A stretch of DNA of 64,000 nucleotides from Diploscapter coronatus (lineage: Eukaryota; Nematoda; Chromadorea; Rhabditida; Rhabditidae). Within the stretch, counting starts at the first letter, position 1; each line of letters starts with the position of its first letter. A program made the translations under genes and the position numbers. This document shows, piece by piece, positions 11,053 to 24,738 of the stretch. The notes under the pieces are model-generated. The model searched no databases. It was not told the origin of the DNA and saw nothing but the letters and a program-made list of their open reading frames with translations. The DNA lies in contig OZ038423.1 in the NCBI GenBank assembly GCA_964036155.1, positions 59,411,249 through 59,475,248 of the forward strand, in the 5' to 3' direction.

Positions 11053-14000
11053 ATGTGGTGTAGGGGATTCGGCTTGGCGCTTGCTTTTTGCGTCTTGTGC
11101 GCAAATTGGCGTCAAATTTTCGCGGAAACAACAACAGACACGCCGCATTTGACGACAGACGACGAGGTAGGCGCTCAGTTCTTATCGAAAACTAAATTTT
11201 TGGCAAAAATCAATTTTTTCTTAAATTTTGGACTGAAAATATGTACTTTCATGCGTGATTTTTAGATAGAAACCATGATAAAAATGACAACCTTTCATAC
11301 TTATCACGATTTTTCGCCTAATTTATCATCTGATAACTCAGCCTTGCCCTACTTATCAGTTACCGCAAAAAGTTGGCCTCAGACCCCAAATTGGGTGAAG
11401 GCTGACTTCTAAAATGATGAAATTAAATGCGATTTATTCGAGAAGTGGAAAAAGCGATTAGCCCAATTCGATTATAATCTAGAAACAATAGAGGCGTATT
11501 TATTGAAACAATAGGAATAAAAACAACGAAACTATTTAAAATTGCGAGGGTTTAAAAACCAGAATTATTTGTTTTCAGGGGTTCTTAACCGTAATTCAAG
11601 GATTCGCGACTCAGCTTCAATGCGTGCTGAATAAATGCTCGAACGACGTAATTTAAATCTCGCTTTAAAATTGAAATATTTAAATTTCAGGTAGTTTGGT
11701 ACAAAGACGACCTATTATTATATCATGGAACGAATTTTTCAAATTCTTCAACGCTAAATCCGAAATCTTACAAATTACTGCATAAAGTCACACCGAATTA
11801 CGATAAAGGTACATTGTAATTTAAGTACGAGTGAATTTATTTTAATTTAAGGTTGCTCTTCAACTTGCGACGATACTAATCCCTGCGCTGAGGGATTAGC
11901 TTGTGTTGATAACCAAGTAATATCTAAAGAAAATATTCTAAATTAAATCGATATTTTAATTTTTAGTGTTGCGCCTGCTCGAAAGAAGAATACACATTGG
12001 TCCTGAGGAATTTAACTTTCGACGACTCGGGCAAATACAAGTGTCAACTAAATAATCGATCCGAAATGTTGGAATTCCAAGTCGAGGTTCTAGGTAAAAA
12101 ATCATTTTAAGTAAATTAAAATATTAAATAATTTATAACATGTATTTATCAATATTGTTCGTTAGAAAGTTATAGCTAGGACATGGTTCGTATAATTACG
12201 ATTGAATACAAGACTATGCAAACTGCTATGATTAAAAACGCTGCAATATGAAGATATATTAAGATAAATTAAATGATATATAAAGGAAGATTTATTATAT
12301 TTTTCAGAGTCCGGCCTGAAAGGTGGATTCCACGAAAATATCTCCTATGATCACTCTGAGTGTTGTCAGAAAAATGGAATCTCAGACATATGCCGCGCGA
12401 TGTGCAAACCCAGCGAGATGGCTGAACATCATTTTGACCCGACTAGGTAAAAAACTTAGAATATATTATTTTTGACTATAATTTATTATAATTATCTTAG
12501 TTGTAAAAAATATTTTATTTGACTTAGGGAAATGTTTGATCTTCACAGAAATTTCTATAATTTAGTTGCAAGGCTGATGACTATAAAAATTTCCTCTCGT
12601 GTGCTACGAATAATGGAACTCGGTCTCATGTGCATTGTTGCAAAACCCAGCTCGTACCGTCATTCTGCTACGATTTTTGCTCTGGAGATTTTACGGTAAA
12701 TCAAAGAGGATGGAAAAATAGCAAAAAATAATAAACTTTTAATTTCAGACCCTAAGAAGAGCGCATAGACTATGTCTCTACTACCTACCGGAAATTTTCG
12801 AATGTTACAACCGAGCTTATCGTATGTATAGTAAAATTAGAAACGACATTAGAATCTTCAAACCCTATCCACCATATTCAACACTTATGATTGAAAACTA
12901 ATTTCATTACGAGTATTTAAGTTTTAACGCTCACGTCTTTCTATAGATTTTTCTCGTCTTTGAAGAATAAACCTTGAAAAATTCCTTGGAATTATGATGA
13001 AAATCAGCTTTTGATTAGAGTTGAATTTAGTGCTTCCGCTTAAAATTTTATCTTAGCTTCGAAAATTTCAGTTCCTTACCCCGACCCGCCTCAGAATGTC
13101 ACGGTCAACGCTGTTGAGCACGATAAGCTGTCCGTTTGTTGGCAGGTACTCCAGAAAGCCAGCAAAAACGGTCTATTTAAACATTTTTAGGCTCCAGAAA
13201 TTCACGATTCGAATAAAGACTATCCGGTTCTAAATTATTCTGTTTTCTACAAGGAGATTCCGAATTTCCCCCTGCTTGGAGGCGATCTGTAAGAGTTATT
13301 ATTATTATTATTATTATTTTTTTTTTTAAATTTGATAAACTTAAGAAAATTCTACAGAAACATTTGACTATTGAATAACGATTGTAAAATTAAAGTACAA
13401 AACTTATAGAAAGTAATACATGAAAAATGCAGTTTATTCGATGATATTTCAAAGTTTTGTTTCCGATTTTTAAAATTTTAGAGGAGTACCCCTCCTATCC
13501 GGCGATTATTCCGATATCGGTGATTTGGACGATTCTGAATATTCTGACGAGTCGCCGTCTACGGAACCCCCTGTCGGGAGATCTTCAGCAGACAGAACTA
13601 AACGGAGCCCTAAACCCTATGAGGTTATTATTATTATTATTCCATTGTTGTTCATTAGAGCCTTTATTTTAAAGAAATATTTCAATTTTTGATATATGTT
13701 TTCCTTTTCATTTATGCCAATTATTTAGATGCCCCTAGGAGATTCGGGAAAATTGATGGTCAGGAAAAAGCGCGCTTCTATCGTTGTAGTAACGAGAGAT
13801 GACGATTCTAACTCGACGACTATCAGAGAGTTCAATTTCCAACAGGCATTTTTGCTCAACTTCTATTAAAAATTGCAATTTAAATTTCAGATAAACACAA
13901 CGGAGAAATGCGCTACGATTTCTGACCTACGCTCTGCGACGCGTTACACGATTTACGTCATTGCGCGCAGCGCCTTCGGGGCGTCGGTGCCTAGCGTTAG

Positions 14001-17000
14001 ATCTATCGCTACGACCAACCCCCACGTCGTTTCGAACAACGAATCGCTACCGGATTCTAATCGTAAGAACAACTGTTTACGTTAATTTTTATTCTAACGC
14101 CCCAAATAAAGTCACTGTAATGTCCCATGATACCCTTGATTCCAGAATGCTGTTCGACAAATGGCGTTGATCCTTATTGTGCCTCGAAAATGTGCCAGGT
14201 CAATGAAGATCCATCTTCTTTTGCAACGATTTCAATTGCAACCACCTGCAGACAGGAGTGGCCCAAGGTAGGGCGTCATTTTGACGCTATTACGCCTCTA
14301 GAATAATGCGCTAATTTTCAGGTAGCGCCCTGCATCGCCGACAACCGAAACCATACGGCGTGCTGCGTTAGAAAGGGCGTTCAAAGCGAATGTTTGAAGA
14401 TTTGCTCTGGATCCACTGAACCCTTGAGTCCCCACGCTGTTTTGTGCCTGAACTTGGATCTCCAAGCTATCTACCAGTGTTTGAGAGAAGGCTACGGTAA
14501 TGTGGCGTCATCTAGAATTCCGAAGACGTTCAATTTTAGAAACCCACCCCTCGGCCCCAATTAACGTCGCTGTAAATGACGTCACTGAGTCGAGCGCTAC
14601 GATAACTTGGGAAGAACCGATTGTTAATGCTCATTTGGTTGAGACTTACACCTTGCATATCAGAAAGAGCGAGCACGGAGCGCCGGTTAGGCAGGTAGAA
14701 ATTGGTCTTTAAAACGAAATATTGTATCTTGAATAAAAACGATATTCATGTTTACGAAGATATCAAAATTGGGATATTTATACTCTATGTCTGAGATGAA
14801 ATTAATTTTAAATTTAGGTCCACAACGCCGTCTCCCCGCACATGGAAATCGGGTTGGACTCGGATAGCGAATACACTGTGTCGGTTCAATCGCATTCGGA
14901 CAAGGGAGAATCTTTGCCCTCAACAGCTATCATTTTCCGAACCCTCAGCTCCTTCTCAGGACCTATTTGTTCGATTGGAGAACCACTTCTGGTATCGGGT
15001 ATGAGCTTAAAAATCTTAATTTAAATTTTGAAAAAAGCAATAAAGGAAAAATATATTTCAGAAGGCCGACCCTTCCTCTGCAACGCTCTGAATAGGTGCC
15101 CTACTGGATTTTCATGCACTGAAGTCGATGGGAATTCATATTGCTGCCAGAATGGTAAAAACTTTCGAAAATAAAGTCATTTCAGAAGGGAAAACATTCA
15201 GATGAAATGCATTCCGATCACAACTTCCAAATGTGCTGTGCTGAGCAGAAAGTCTCGGAGAAATGCATGCCTTCCTGCTATTACAACACGACGTTCCCTC
15301 CCGAATGCACAGGTATTCAACAGAAGAAAATCCGGGTTCAAGAAATTTGTAAATTCAGCCGATCTGAATAAATGGGTCCAATGCGCGTCGGAAGGTCAGG
15401 ATCATCTTAGGTGTTGCGCTCAAGAGGGCGTTAGCAAGGAGTGTCAGACCGGTTGCAAACATCCATTCCAAGTACATTGGAATATTTGAAATATACTAAG
15501 TCCGAGCAAATTTAGGTGCCAGATACTTGCTTCCACGAAGTTCAACTCCTGCAAAGATGTTTCGCCGGGGTACATGAGCATCTTCCTGGTAAGATCGAAG
15601 TTCATCAATTTTACCTCTCAAATTTTGAAATCAAAATTAATCCAATTTCAGGTGCCGTTAGAGTGGTGGAGATAACGCAAGTCACGCAAACGACCGCTAC
15701 AGTGTCTTGGGATGATTTGGAAAGCGATATTACTTACTACAAAGTCGAGCTATTCTCTAACGACCTATTGATCAACTCCACTAACACTACGGTTGACGTT
15801 CAGCACTATGAAAATCTCATGCCTCAAACAGAGTATAAGGTGAAATGAGTAGATCAATAATACGTGGAACAAGTTTAATCTCAGGTCAGAGTTGCCGCTG
15901 GTAGCGCTCTAGGCGAAGGCCCACCTTCATGGAATATCACATTCACAACGTTGTCTTCGAAGGGCGAGTTTGAATACTTGTTTCTGAATAATTTTAAAAT
16001 TTCAGCTGACGATGAGCAAATGCCACTAGCTCCAGACGGCATTAGGATCGATTGGAATCATGGAAGTCGAGTCAATTTAACCTGGAACAAGGTCACTCAG
16101 GTAGGACGTTAGTAAAATTCAACCAACTTTATGGAGATAGCTGCGCTAGTTTAAGCTATTATTATACGCTATCAAATTAAAAGTGAGTTAATGCTAACTG
16201 AATTTAAATGATTATGAAGCGTTAACAGTTTATTGTTAGATTTAAAAATAACGAATATGATTCCAGAAACTGAATGGACAAAATATAACGAGCCCTGTTT
16301 CCTACACCTTGCACTGGGTGGATTCTGAGAGTTCGAAGGAGTGGAACAATGTAAGCATATAATCATGAAAGGGCTAAGCTTCATTATGAAATTTTTAGAC
16401 CCAAACCAATAACACCTGGTTTGTTCTGTTCGATCTGAAAGAAGACGCTTTTTACAATGCTTATGTGACGGCTACAGTGGATGGGAAGCAGAGCCAGGTA
16501 ACTTAACTTCGGAAGTTTAAATTTTCTCTTGAAACTAAAATTTAACTTCAGACTTAAATTTTAATTTAGGGCTCTTCAATAATCACCTTGTTAGCTCAGT
16601 GGGCTTCGTTAACTCTGCCTGAGCCTCGAATAACGATAACTCCCGAACATGAGAATTACATTATCGGCCAGAATATCACCGTGAATTGCTCGATTTCCGC
16701 ACATGAAAAGGATAACGGCCATATTAACGTCGACCTAACAGTGGGAACTCATTTTTCCCAGGTTTTAATCCAGCAGTGTTAGACAATAGCGTTGTTTTCA
16801 ATTTAGAACGACCATGGCTCTAAATTTGTTACTATAAATAAGAACGTCGAAGAATCTATGGATACTGTGACTTGTACCGTCTCAGATACTGATGGCCGAC
16901 AAAACGTAGCGATGAGAAAAATCAGAATTAACTCTGGACCAAGCGCTAAAATGGTGCAGAAGGTATGTTGCACGACGCTCAAAGGCGTCAGTTGCGTTAG

Positions 17001-18908
17001 TAACGCCAAATTTAAAGGAATACCGAGTGTTCGACGATCAGACCGCTAACATTGAGTGTGATATTCGTGGCGATCCTACTCCAAAGATCTACTTCATGAA
17101 GGACGACGTTAAATTGCCGAAGATTATCGATATTAGGCAATAATTTTATTATATATTCAAATTAATATAATAAAATAATATCTAAGCTTAAAGATAATTA
17201 AATTTTAGAAGAAGCTCCAGTACCTCTTACCGAGCCACTCTTCGCTTACACCACGTTAAGCCCGGAGATGCCGGAATTTACACTTGCATTGCTGAACTCG
17301 ACGGCAATACATCTAATGCTACGGCTGAGGTAGAACAATTTATTTAAATATAAATATAAATTAATTTAATTAAATTAAAGTTTACTTTAAAATAGAATAA
17401 CTCGAATTTAGCTAATCATGCACGAAGACAAGCTCCCTGTGAACCCCCGGCAAATCATTTCTTGTTGCGAAGATCAGAAGATAGAGGGAGACTGTCTAGA
17501 GGCTTGCTCTATTGGAAGAGTAAGTAGAAGTGTCGATTTAAAAACAATATTTTATTTAAGGTAATGAAATTATCGTCTTGCAAACAATACGCCACGAAGC
17601 TGCTGAAATGTGCCTCAGACACGAGGGATCATTCGGATTGCTGCGTGTCTCAAGGCATTCCTCAGAAGTGCTTACCGCTGTGCTCAGGCAAGTGGCGTCA
17701 AATAACGTTATTATATTTTTTATAACGCCTTATTCACCTTACAACGTCCTTCGTTTCCAGGAGACTCCCTCTCCGACGATAACAGTGATTGCTCTCAATA
17801 CGCAGTGCAGATTATGGGCTGTCACGTTAGAGGTCACGAGAAAGCTCCGAGCGCCGTCAAGAATGCGCAGTTTACCATTCAAGGGCCGGGAAAAATCAGG
17901 GTACGCTGTGGTGTTATCATTTTAAAAGTGACGCTATTCTAAATAACGCCTTTCAGATCGAATGGGACGACCCCCATGCAGATGGATACCTTTATCACGC
18001 CGTGTATTACCGCGTTAGAGATTCAGATGATAGCGCTAATTACACCGTAAGAATTATGTCAATTTTAAAACGAATCATTATTTCCAGAAGACGAATACGA
18101 ACAACAATTTCCTGGATCTGAATTTGGATCCGGAAAAGGAGTACGATGTCGCAGTAGTGGCGGCGAACGTCAGGGGTCACAGTCCTTACGTCTTCTTGGA
18201 CGTTCCAACGACGTTCGATGCTGGTAAGCAGCGCCTTTTGTGACTTCACATATTTAGGAAAAGACATTCAATGTCATGATAATATAATAAATTGCATAGC
18301 TAATGAGAGGATTCTATAATCCTTAAATTGTGATCCCTTTTACGAACTATTTGTTCAGCCCCAGGCACTTCTGGCTCTCCAGATAGGGGATCTTCATCGT
18401 TCTTCTACATCTTCATGATTCTACTCCTCATGGGATCGATTATAGTTGGTATGAGAGTCCAATTTTTTCCAGAAAAAGCATGGAAATTTTTAGGGATTTT
18501 CCTATTGGCAAGGAGAAAAGACCTACCTGCACCATTTGGAAAATTGGTCGGAAGAAATAGCGTACCGACGAACCACCCTTCAGTTGCTTTTGAGAATCCG
18601 GCTTATGGTAAGAGAATTCAGATTTGAAATATCGTGTATAATCCGAGTTTTCATGTCACGCTTTATCACAGAGAAAACCCAGACATGAAATGTCGTATAA
18701 AATCCATTTTAATAGTCTGAGCTTTATCACATAATCCATAAATTCAGGTAACGAAGTAGAGATCCGTGGTCTGGGAGAATTCGGGAGGAGCGTGAACGGA
18801 GGCCTAAATTCAGAATGGCAACAAGCCGACCTAAGACCCTCTTCACAAGACGATAATGGAAATAACAATTACCGAAACGGCACTGGTTACGCGAAACTAA
18901 ACACATAA
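11053..18908 (+). CDS. Ig/DB-module/fibronectin III single-pass membrane receptor
   Basis: 38 exons with continuous phases, about 1519 aa. Order: signal peptide (FGLALAFCVLCANWRQIFA), Ig domain carrying a Cys-rich insertion (exons 2-5), DB module 1 (12330-12821), FN3 (13072-14062), DB 2 (14146-14496), FN3 (14540-14998), Cys-rich EB-like unit (15062-15154), DB 3 (15202-15588), FN3 (15652-15963), FN3 (16006-16569), two Ig domains (16600-17329), DB 4 (17412-17800), FN3 (to 18223), one transmembrane segment (FFYIFMILLLMGSIIV, 18395-18448) and a tail of about 90 aa containing AFENPAY. DB modules are nematode-specific, 12-Cys domains often joined to Ig and FN3; a cell-surface adhesion or receptor role is inferred. 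Four introns use GC donors (13846, 15964, 17137, 17688). Other exon starts include 11579, 11691, 11852, 11967, 12308, 12566, 12749, 13191, 13482, 13729, 13891, 14322, 14818, 15359, 15516, 16267, 16399, 16807, 17018, 17209, 17561, 17761, 17957, 18088, 18359, 18494 and 18748. Partner unknown. Confidence 0.88.
18625..18738. repeat. Tandem pair of CGTATAAA units in last receptor intron
   Basis: Within the intron 18608-18747: ATCGTGTATAATCCGAGTTTT with a following CGCTTTATCACA, then TGTCGTATAAAATCCATTTT with a following AGCTTTATCACA, about 60 bp apart. The same unit is paired in a vps-26 intron. Confidence 0.6.
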
Positions 18909-21900
18909 ATTATGGGCATTTTTGAAATTGCTTTTGACTACAGTTTAATTCTTAAAAATTCTACTGCAACTTCTAAACTTTAGAGATCTTCTATGTGTAA
19001 AAACGCTCACGTTGCCGCCATAACTTGAAATCTTGTCCTTATTTCAAAAATTTGTTAGCGAATTTTGGGTGACTATTTGTAAATATATCTGGATTCTTAT
19101 CTCTTAAGAGTTGTGAGAGTTATCATTTCTTCTCATATCATCAAAGACTTGTGTGTTGTTCTAAGACAGGTTCCGAAATCGCTATATTTACTTTTGAGAT
19201 TTAAAAAATGTTTTAAGAATCGGCGATTTCGAAAAATTCCGGATATTACAAAGCGGGTTGACTTTAAAAACTTGTTGAACGTCGATTTAAAAATGTTGTG
19301 ATGTCAATTTGTAACTTCGCGAAAATCGATAATTTATCTGAACAATAAATGTTTTCAAAAATATATAGGCATACGTATTTCACATACAAAATAACATCTT
19401 ATATCCAAGCTTAAACTAACAAAAGACTAGGAAAATACATATTGTGTAGTGTAACTTAAACGAAATGTAGAATAGTTGAAATGAACTGATATTATCGCTA
19501 CACTCGACGATAAGTAATTGATATAACGTATATTTTATTTAGTTAAGTTATAAATTGAATTTTCCGGTTCAAAGGGCGTCTTTGGATGAATGATTTAAAT
19601 TGTCATTTAACATTTCGCGTACCTTGCCATTTGTCCCTGTCACTCTGTCAAATTGCTAATTTGCATTGACAATTGGGCATCGTTTTCGCATTCGAGAGTT
19701 GTCATTTTGTCATTGCTTCCTGCAAATTGTTAGAGATGACTCCCTTTGATGTAGCCGCCAAATAGTTCTCTAACTGGACTGATTGTCAGATCGAATCAAC
19801 TCAAATCCACAGAGAATGTTTGTGTCATTCAGTCAACGACTTACCGAGAATCTGATTTATGGCATGATTTTTACATTTGATTTCGTTTCGTTACTGTATT
19901 ATTTGATCTAAACATTAATTAAGCATATTGTTATTTTCCACCTATTTCCTCCATTTTTGGAATCTAACGCATTTAATAATTTGCTTTCCACTTTAACTTA
20001 ACAATTTAAATCCGTTTTGACGTTTCCTTAAAACCTATTTTATCTAAAGACATGATTTATTTGAATTCGAATCGACATATTGCCATTTTCAAATCTGTCG
20101 GGTACAGTCTTTCAAACGTGCCTTACTCTGAAAATCGTTAATTTAAATCTGCTCTATCGCCAAAACAGTCCCTAATAAATGAAAGATTTACAATATTGTC
20201 TTTCCTCTAAAATAAACCTCTCTAGCCAATAAAGTGATCGCATTAATCGGGTTTAGTGCCTCATTTTGATGGGATGGGGTCATTTGACGACAAAGCGTGC
20301 CGCCTCGCCGAAAGTCGTATTGCAGAACGACAGAATTAGTCGTAAAATTCTGTGTGAGCAGTTTATTGCCGAATCTGTGCACATATTAACCTGGCGGGCT
20401 TCTGTCCTAACACATCGTAAAGCAATTTAACGTGGTTTTTGCTAGCATATAGAGCGACTTCAAGCTCGAGTATATCTAATTTTTCGATAAATTTCATTTA
20501 GCTGGACTGTGAATTGTGCATATTTTTCTGCAACAAAAAGGTTGAGTTAGTTTAAAGTTTGTATTCCCGAAGGTACTTTTCCAATTTTGGGCGATTTTAT
20601 CAGAATTGTTGGCAAAGATAAACTATTTTCTTCCGACTTTTGCCAAAATTTGATTGTTTTGGTTCGACATCCTATCCCTCTGGCCATTTGTCACCGGTCG
20701 GTGCGAGCGGCTGAAGCAGGCAATTATTCAAATCCGAATGATTCTTACACACCGGTGATTTACGAAGGGCCCCAGCCAAATACCCATTATCCGAGCGGAT
20801 TTCAGATATCCGGGGCCAATTTTTCAGTCCGGGCTTTGTTTGAGTTTCTCCGGGAAGCGGCTTTTCAAGTCGTTGTTGCTGGTGATAAATGCAGCCCCTT
20901 CGAAGATAAGACATACTTCATAACATTTGACATCTCATAAACAGCGCCCAAGAGGATAAAGGGGATAAAAGAAGATAAAGAGGGAAAAGGGGGATATATG
21001 AAAGCTCCGATCATCCATCTTCCCAACTAAACGATCAGCCAATACCCTAGTCCATCCTGTCAGAATGGAGATATTTCAAATCCGCCAATCATTTTTGTGT
21101 CGGATTGGAAGGTTGGAGTGAATGAACAAAAATAGGATTTTTTACTTGAACATCGTATTTTATACTGAAAATAGTAGTTTTCACTTAAGGGCTACGATGT
21201 TTTATGAGATAACTATTACTAGTTTTCTTATAATTTGAATATTTCATGTTAAATCAGAAGAAATCGTATCTTTCTATAAAATGTGATACTCTACCCTTGC
21301 GCAATTTCATAAGATTCATCCATTTTCTATTTCTCAACAGATTGCGCACATCTTGTCTCAGCCATTTTATTCTGGCGTATCTAATTTTTACCCCTTATTC
21401 CTTATTCCATCCCTCTGACATACCCTTTGTTCGAATACCATTCATCTTATGGCGTAATGAGCCGTCAGTCACAACTCAACTGTGTGAGATATGGCAACTG
21501 CGAAATCTGTCCAATCTGAAGGGCGAAAATCTGTCAAATCCCCTACCCTTTGATTTTACCGCTTAAAAATTAGACTAATTAGAAAATATCGCTGAAATTC
21601 ACAATGTCGCTTGTTCAAAATGAAACAATGAACGATATTTCCTAGATAGCAAAATTAAGTATTTCATATATCCACCGGATATATCTGAAATCCGCTAATG
21701 ATTATTTAGCGCCATAAGTCAACATAAATCCTAATGATCCTTGAGGGATTTGATATATCCCGGATTAACATCGAGTTAGAAGAAAAAGCGACACCGCTGG
21801 ACATGGGTAAGTCAAATAGTGCGAGCAAGGAAGAAGATTGAGTTGTGAAGAGTACTTAATGGATAAGGATTAACGCTTAATCATGGATTACTGTATTTTA

Positions 21901-24738
21901 AAGAAGGGAGTATATGAAATCCTTGGATTTCAAAGGAATGTTCGTCCGTTCCCAGTTCATCACTTCATTTCATATCCCATCATCACGCCGTCTGTCATCT
22001 GTCATTTCGACTCTGTCATCTCCGTCATTGTCGCCTCTGCGTCTCTGCCCCCTCCCCTCGCATTTCCTGTCATTCCGCATTAGACACACAAATACAGGGC
22101 GATGGCGGACGAGTCTTGAAGGAAGTGACACTTCAAATGAGGCGAATATCATGTGAAGGGAATGGAAGACAGAATTAGAATGGTAAATGGGATCGCAGCC
22201 ACCTGCTGGGTTACCACAAAGTGGTACCATTTTTGGTAAACCATTTATCGTTTTGGTACCGTCTACCATTTCTATTCAGAAAATTTTCAATGATTTACCA
22301 TATTGTATCGCCTTTCTTTATTGTTGATTCCGAAATCTTGAAGATCGAAAATGAGGGGAGAAGGAAAAGCGCTTCTTTTATCTCGCCTCAAGCTCTCGGT
22401 CATTTACAATAACTGTGCACCACTTTGCATCTTTCAGGTTTCGACACCAAATGCAATGTTTTGTAACCAGTTTTGTTACCACCTACCCATTTCTTACCAT
22501 TTACCATTCCATTTCCTTCTTTTCAGATTTTATCTGCAAAGACCTCCTCAGGTTTAACGCAACAAAGGGTCTTACTGCGTTACCCATGTCCATAAATTCA
22601 GAAGGCCTCCCCCTTTTCTCTATCGTAAGCTGTAAATCTTTGTGCGCGCACCCCGACGGTTTGCGGGTAGCCCTTTCCTTTTCTTCTCAAAAAGACGAGG
22701 TCTCTAATTTCGTTCACCGTACGCCATTTATTTATGACCGCGAGCGGTAGTGCCAAAGGACCCAAGCCTTGTAAGATTAGATAGTTGTAAGGGGGTAGGC
22801 GAGATAACGAGACAGGGTCAGTCTTGTTATTTAAGATTAGACCCCAACCTTTCATCTTCTTTATCTGTTGTGCAATATGCTAGGGGGATGGGAACTTTTG
22901 ATATTTACATAATTTTGCTAGCAACTAATCTAAATATGTCTGGATTTCTCATATCATAATTTTGGACTTAAAATGTTTACACAAAATTCAACATGTTCAC
23001 ATATCTTATGAGTATTGCATTATTTTGTATACTAGGGTCTGATATTCTTTCCTTATGATATAGAGTCGGCTTTGATATATCCTTTCTTGGTTATCCTTGG
23101 ATTTTGGATATCCCCACTCATATCCTTGGTCTCCCACAGTGACACCTCGCCTAACACTTGAGAGTCAATTATGCGAACAAAGGAGGGAGTGAAAAGGAAA
23201 GGGGTGACATTCGCATTCAATTCGTCTAAATTCGTCTAATTATTTGTGCCCATTGGGTCGAGTTAACAAATGTCCGAGTGGCTCTTTGAGCCGACCGCTC
23301 AACACCCTTAAGGCCTGAATGGAAGATAGCAATTAGGTCTAATTGAAGAGCAGTCATAAATGAATACTTAGGTCTTAGATGTGGTATTCATGTTGCATTG
23401 TTTTCAATATTAGCACATTTGAGTTCAAATTTAATACTTTTTAAGTCGACTATTGTACAATTTGATATAATGTCTTTAAATTCTTCATCTTTTGATTCAA
23501 TCTGATTTGTTCGGATTCTGAATTGAGAGCATTTCGACTCACAATTTTATACTTTAGAGTTTAGAAACTCATATTGATATTTTTGGCGATTTAATTTGTT
23601 AATCTATTCCTAATCACTCTGTTTAAATTTCGCATTCCTTAATTATAATCCCTAAGCCATACGCTATAATTTAAAGGTTGATATTTTCCTTCCTCTATCG
23701 AAAACAGACAGATCGAACCTTTTTGAAGAGTCCGCATATATTTGATGGGAGATCGTAAATAACAGGGTCTGGAAGGGAAGTGGAGGGGGCAACGATTCAT
23801 TGCCTTGATTTGATGAACGAGCCGAGGGTATTCGTCTGTCTGACTGTCTGCGTCTCCGATCAACGTATCGACTATCACTGGCAGAGTACTTAATCATTCC
23901 AATACTCATTCATTAATCTCAGTGCACTGTAATTGTCTCTAACCTTCTGGATTTTTGGGTTGAGATTTTTAGATTTACAATTTGATACCGTTTTCGGTGT
24001 CACTACCATTCTATTCGTACCTATAATTCGTTGCCATTTTAGTAACGTTACTATTACTTCCGATTTGTTGATATCATTCGTTCTCCTTCCCTCATTTTCC
24101 CAAGCTACTCTGTCTTCCTTTTAGCAAAACTTGTCACACTTGTCAAAAGCGCTGTCTGTGTTTTGACGCGTTGACAAAACTGTTCTGCAGAATTCTTTCA
24201 TAATTAACGCTTTTCTCTTTTTCATGATGACAGAACTTTGCCTGCCACCCTCCAAAAGTGATAGTGTTTATTCTTCCCTTTCTAAATTTCTCTGCTTCTC
24301 TGCAATCTCTCTCTCATTCATCATTCATGTTCACTCTCTCTTCGTCAGCGATTGACAGATCGTAAATTTTGTGATATATGTTTCCGACGTCGGTTTCGAT
24401 CATCATTCTTCTTGGCCCCGCCCCTCTTTCCATCCAATCAGGCTGCAAAGTGGGCGTGGCCTTGTCACTGTGTCACTTTGATGTATGCCGCTGTCGTTGC
24501 TGTCTTCCTAAATCTAAGCCACGCCCCCTTCTTGCCTCCCTTTCTCTCTCTCTCTCTCTCTCTTCCTTCTTTTCTCACTCTAACGTGTCATCGCTCGCCT
24601 TTCTGACGATGTCAATTATGATTTCTCGCACCATTCTTTTAATTACCAATTTAAATATCGTTAATTACTCATTTTCAGAGATAATTGCCCCGACTCGATT
24701 GGAATTCATTGCTTAATTAGTCGGTAATTAACCAGAAG
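18909..24738. other. Large intergenic region upstream of tlp-1
   Basis: About 5.8 kb without a supported gene. It contains many TGTCA/TGACA words (dense at 19630-19720, 21990-22070, 24120-24240 and 24350-24359, GATTGACAG), copies of the TTTCATATATCC motif (20993, 21661-21700, 21751, 21908, 23071), GGTACC-type words at 22200-22265 and a CT repeat at 24543-24561. A TTTTCAG acceptor ending at about 24679 lies before the tlp-1 ATG. The length and motif clustering suggest cis-regulatory DNA for tlp-1; this is inference. Confidence 0.45.
24543..24561. repeat. (CT)n microsatellite
   Basis: A run of about nine to ten CT dinucleotides in a longer pyrimidine tract upstream of tlp-1. Confidence 0.8.

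Noticed and set aside
20587..20940. 117-codon open frame upstream of tlp-1
   Set aside because: No recognisable domain and no splice context; the opposite strand is also partly open and it includes a copy of a dispersed motif.
22415..22750. 111-codon open frame
   Set aside because: Low-complexity His/Phe/Tyr-rich translation of T-rich DNA with no homology I recognise.
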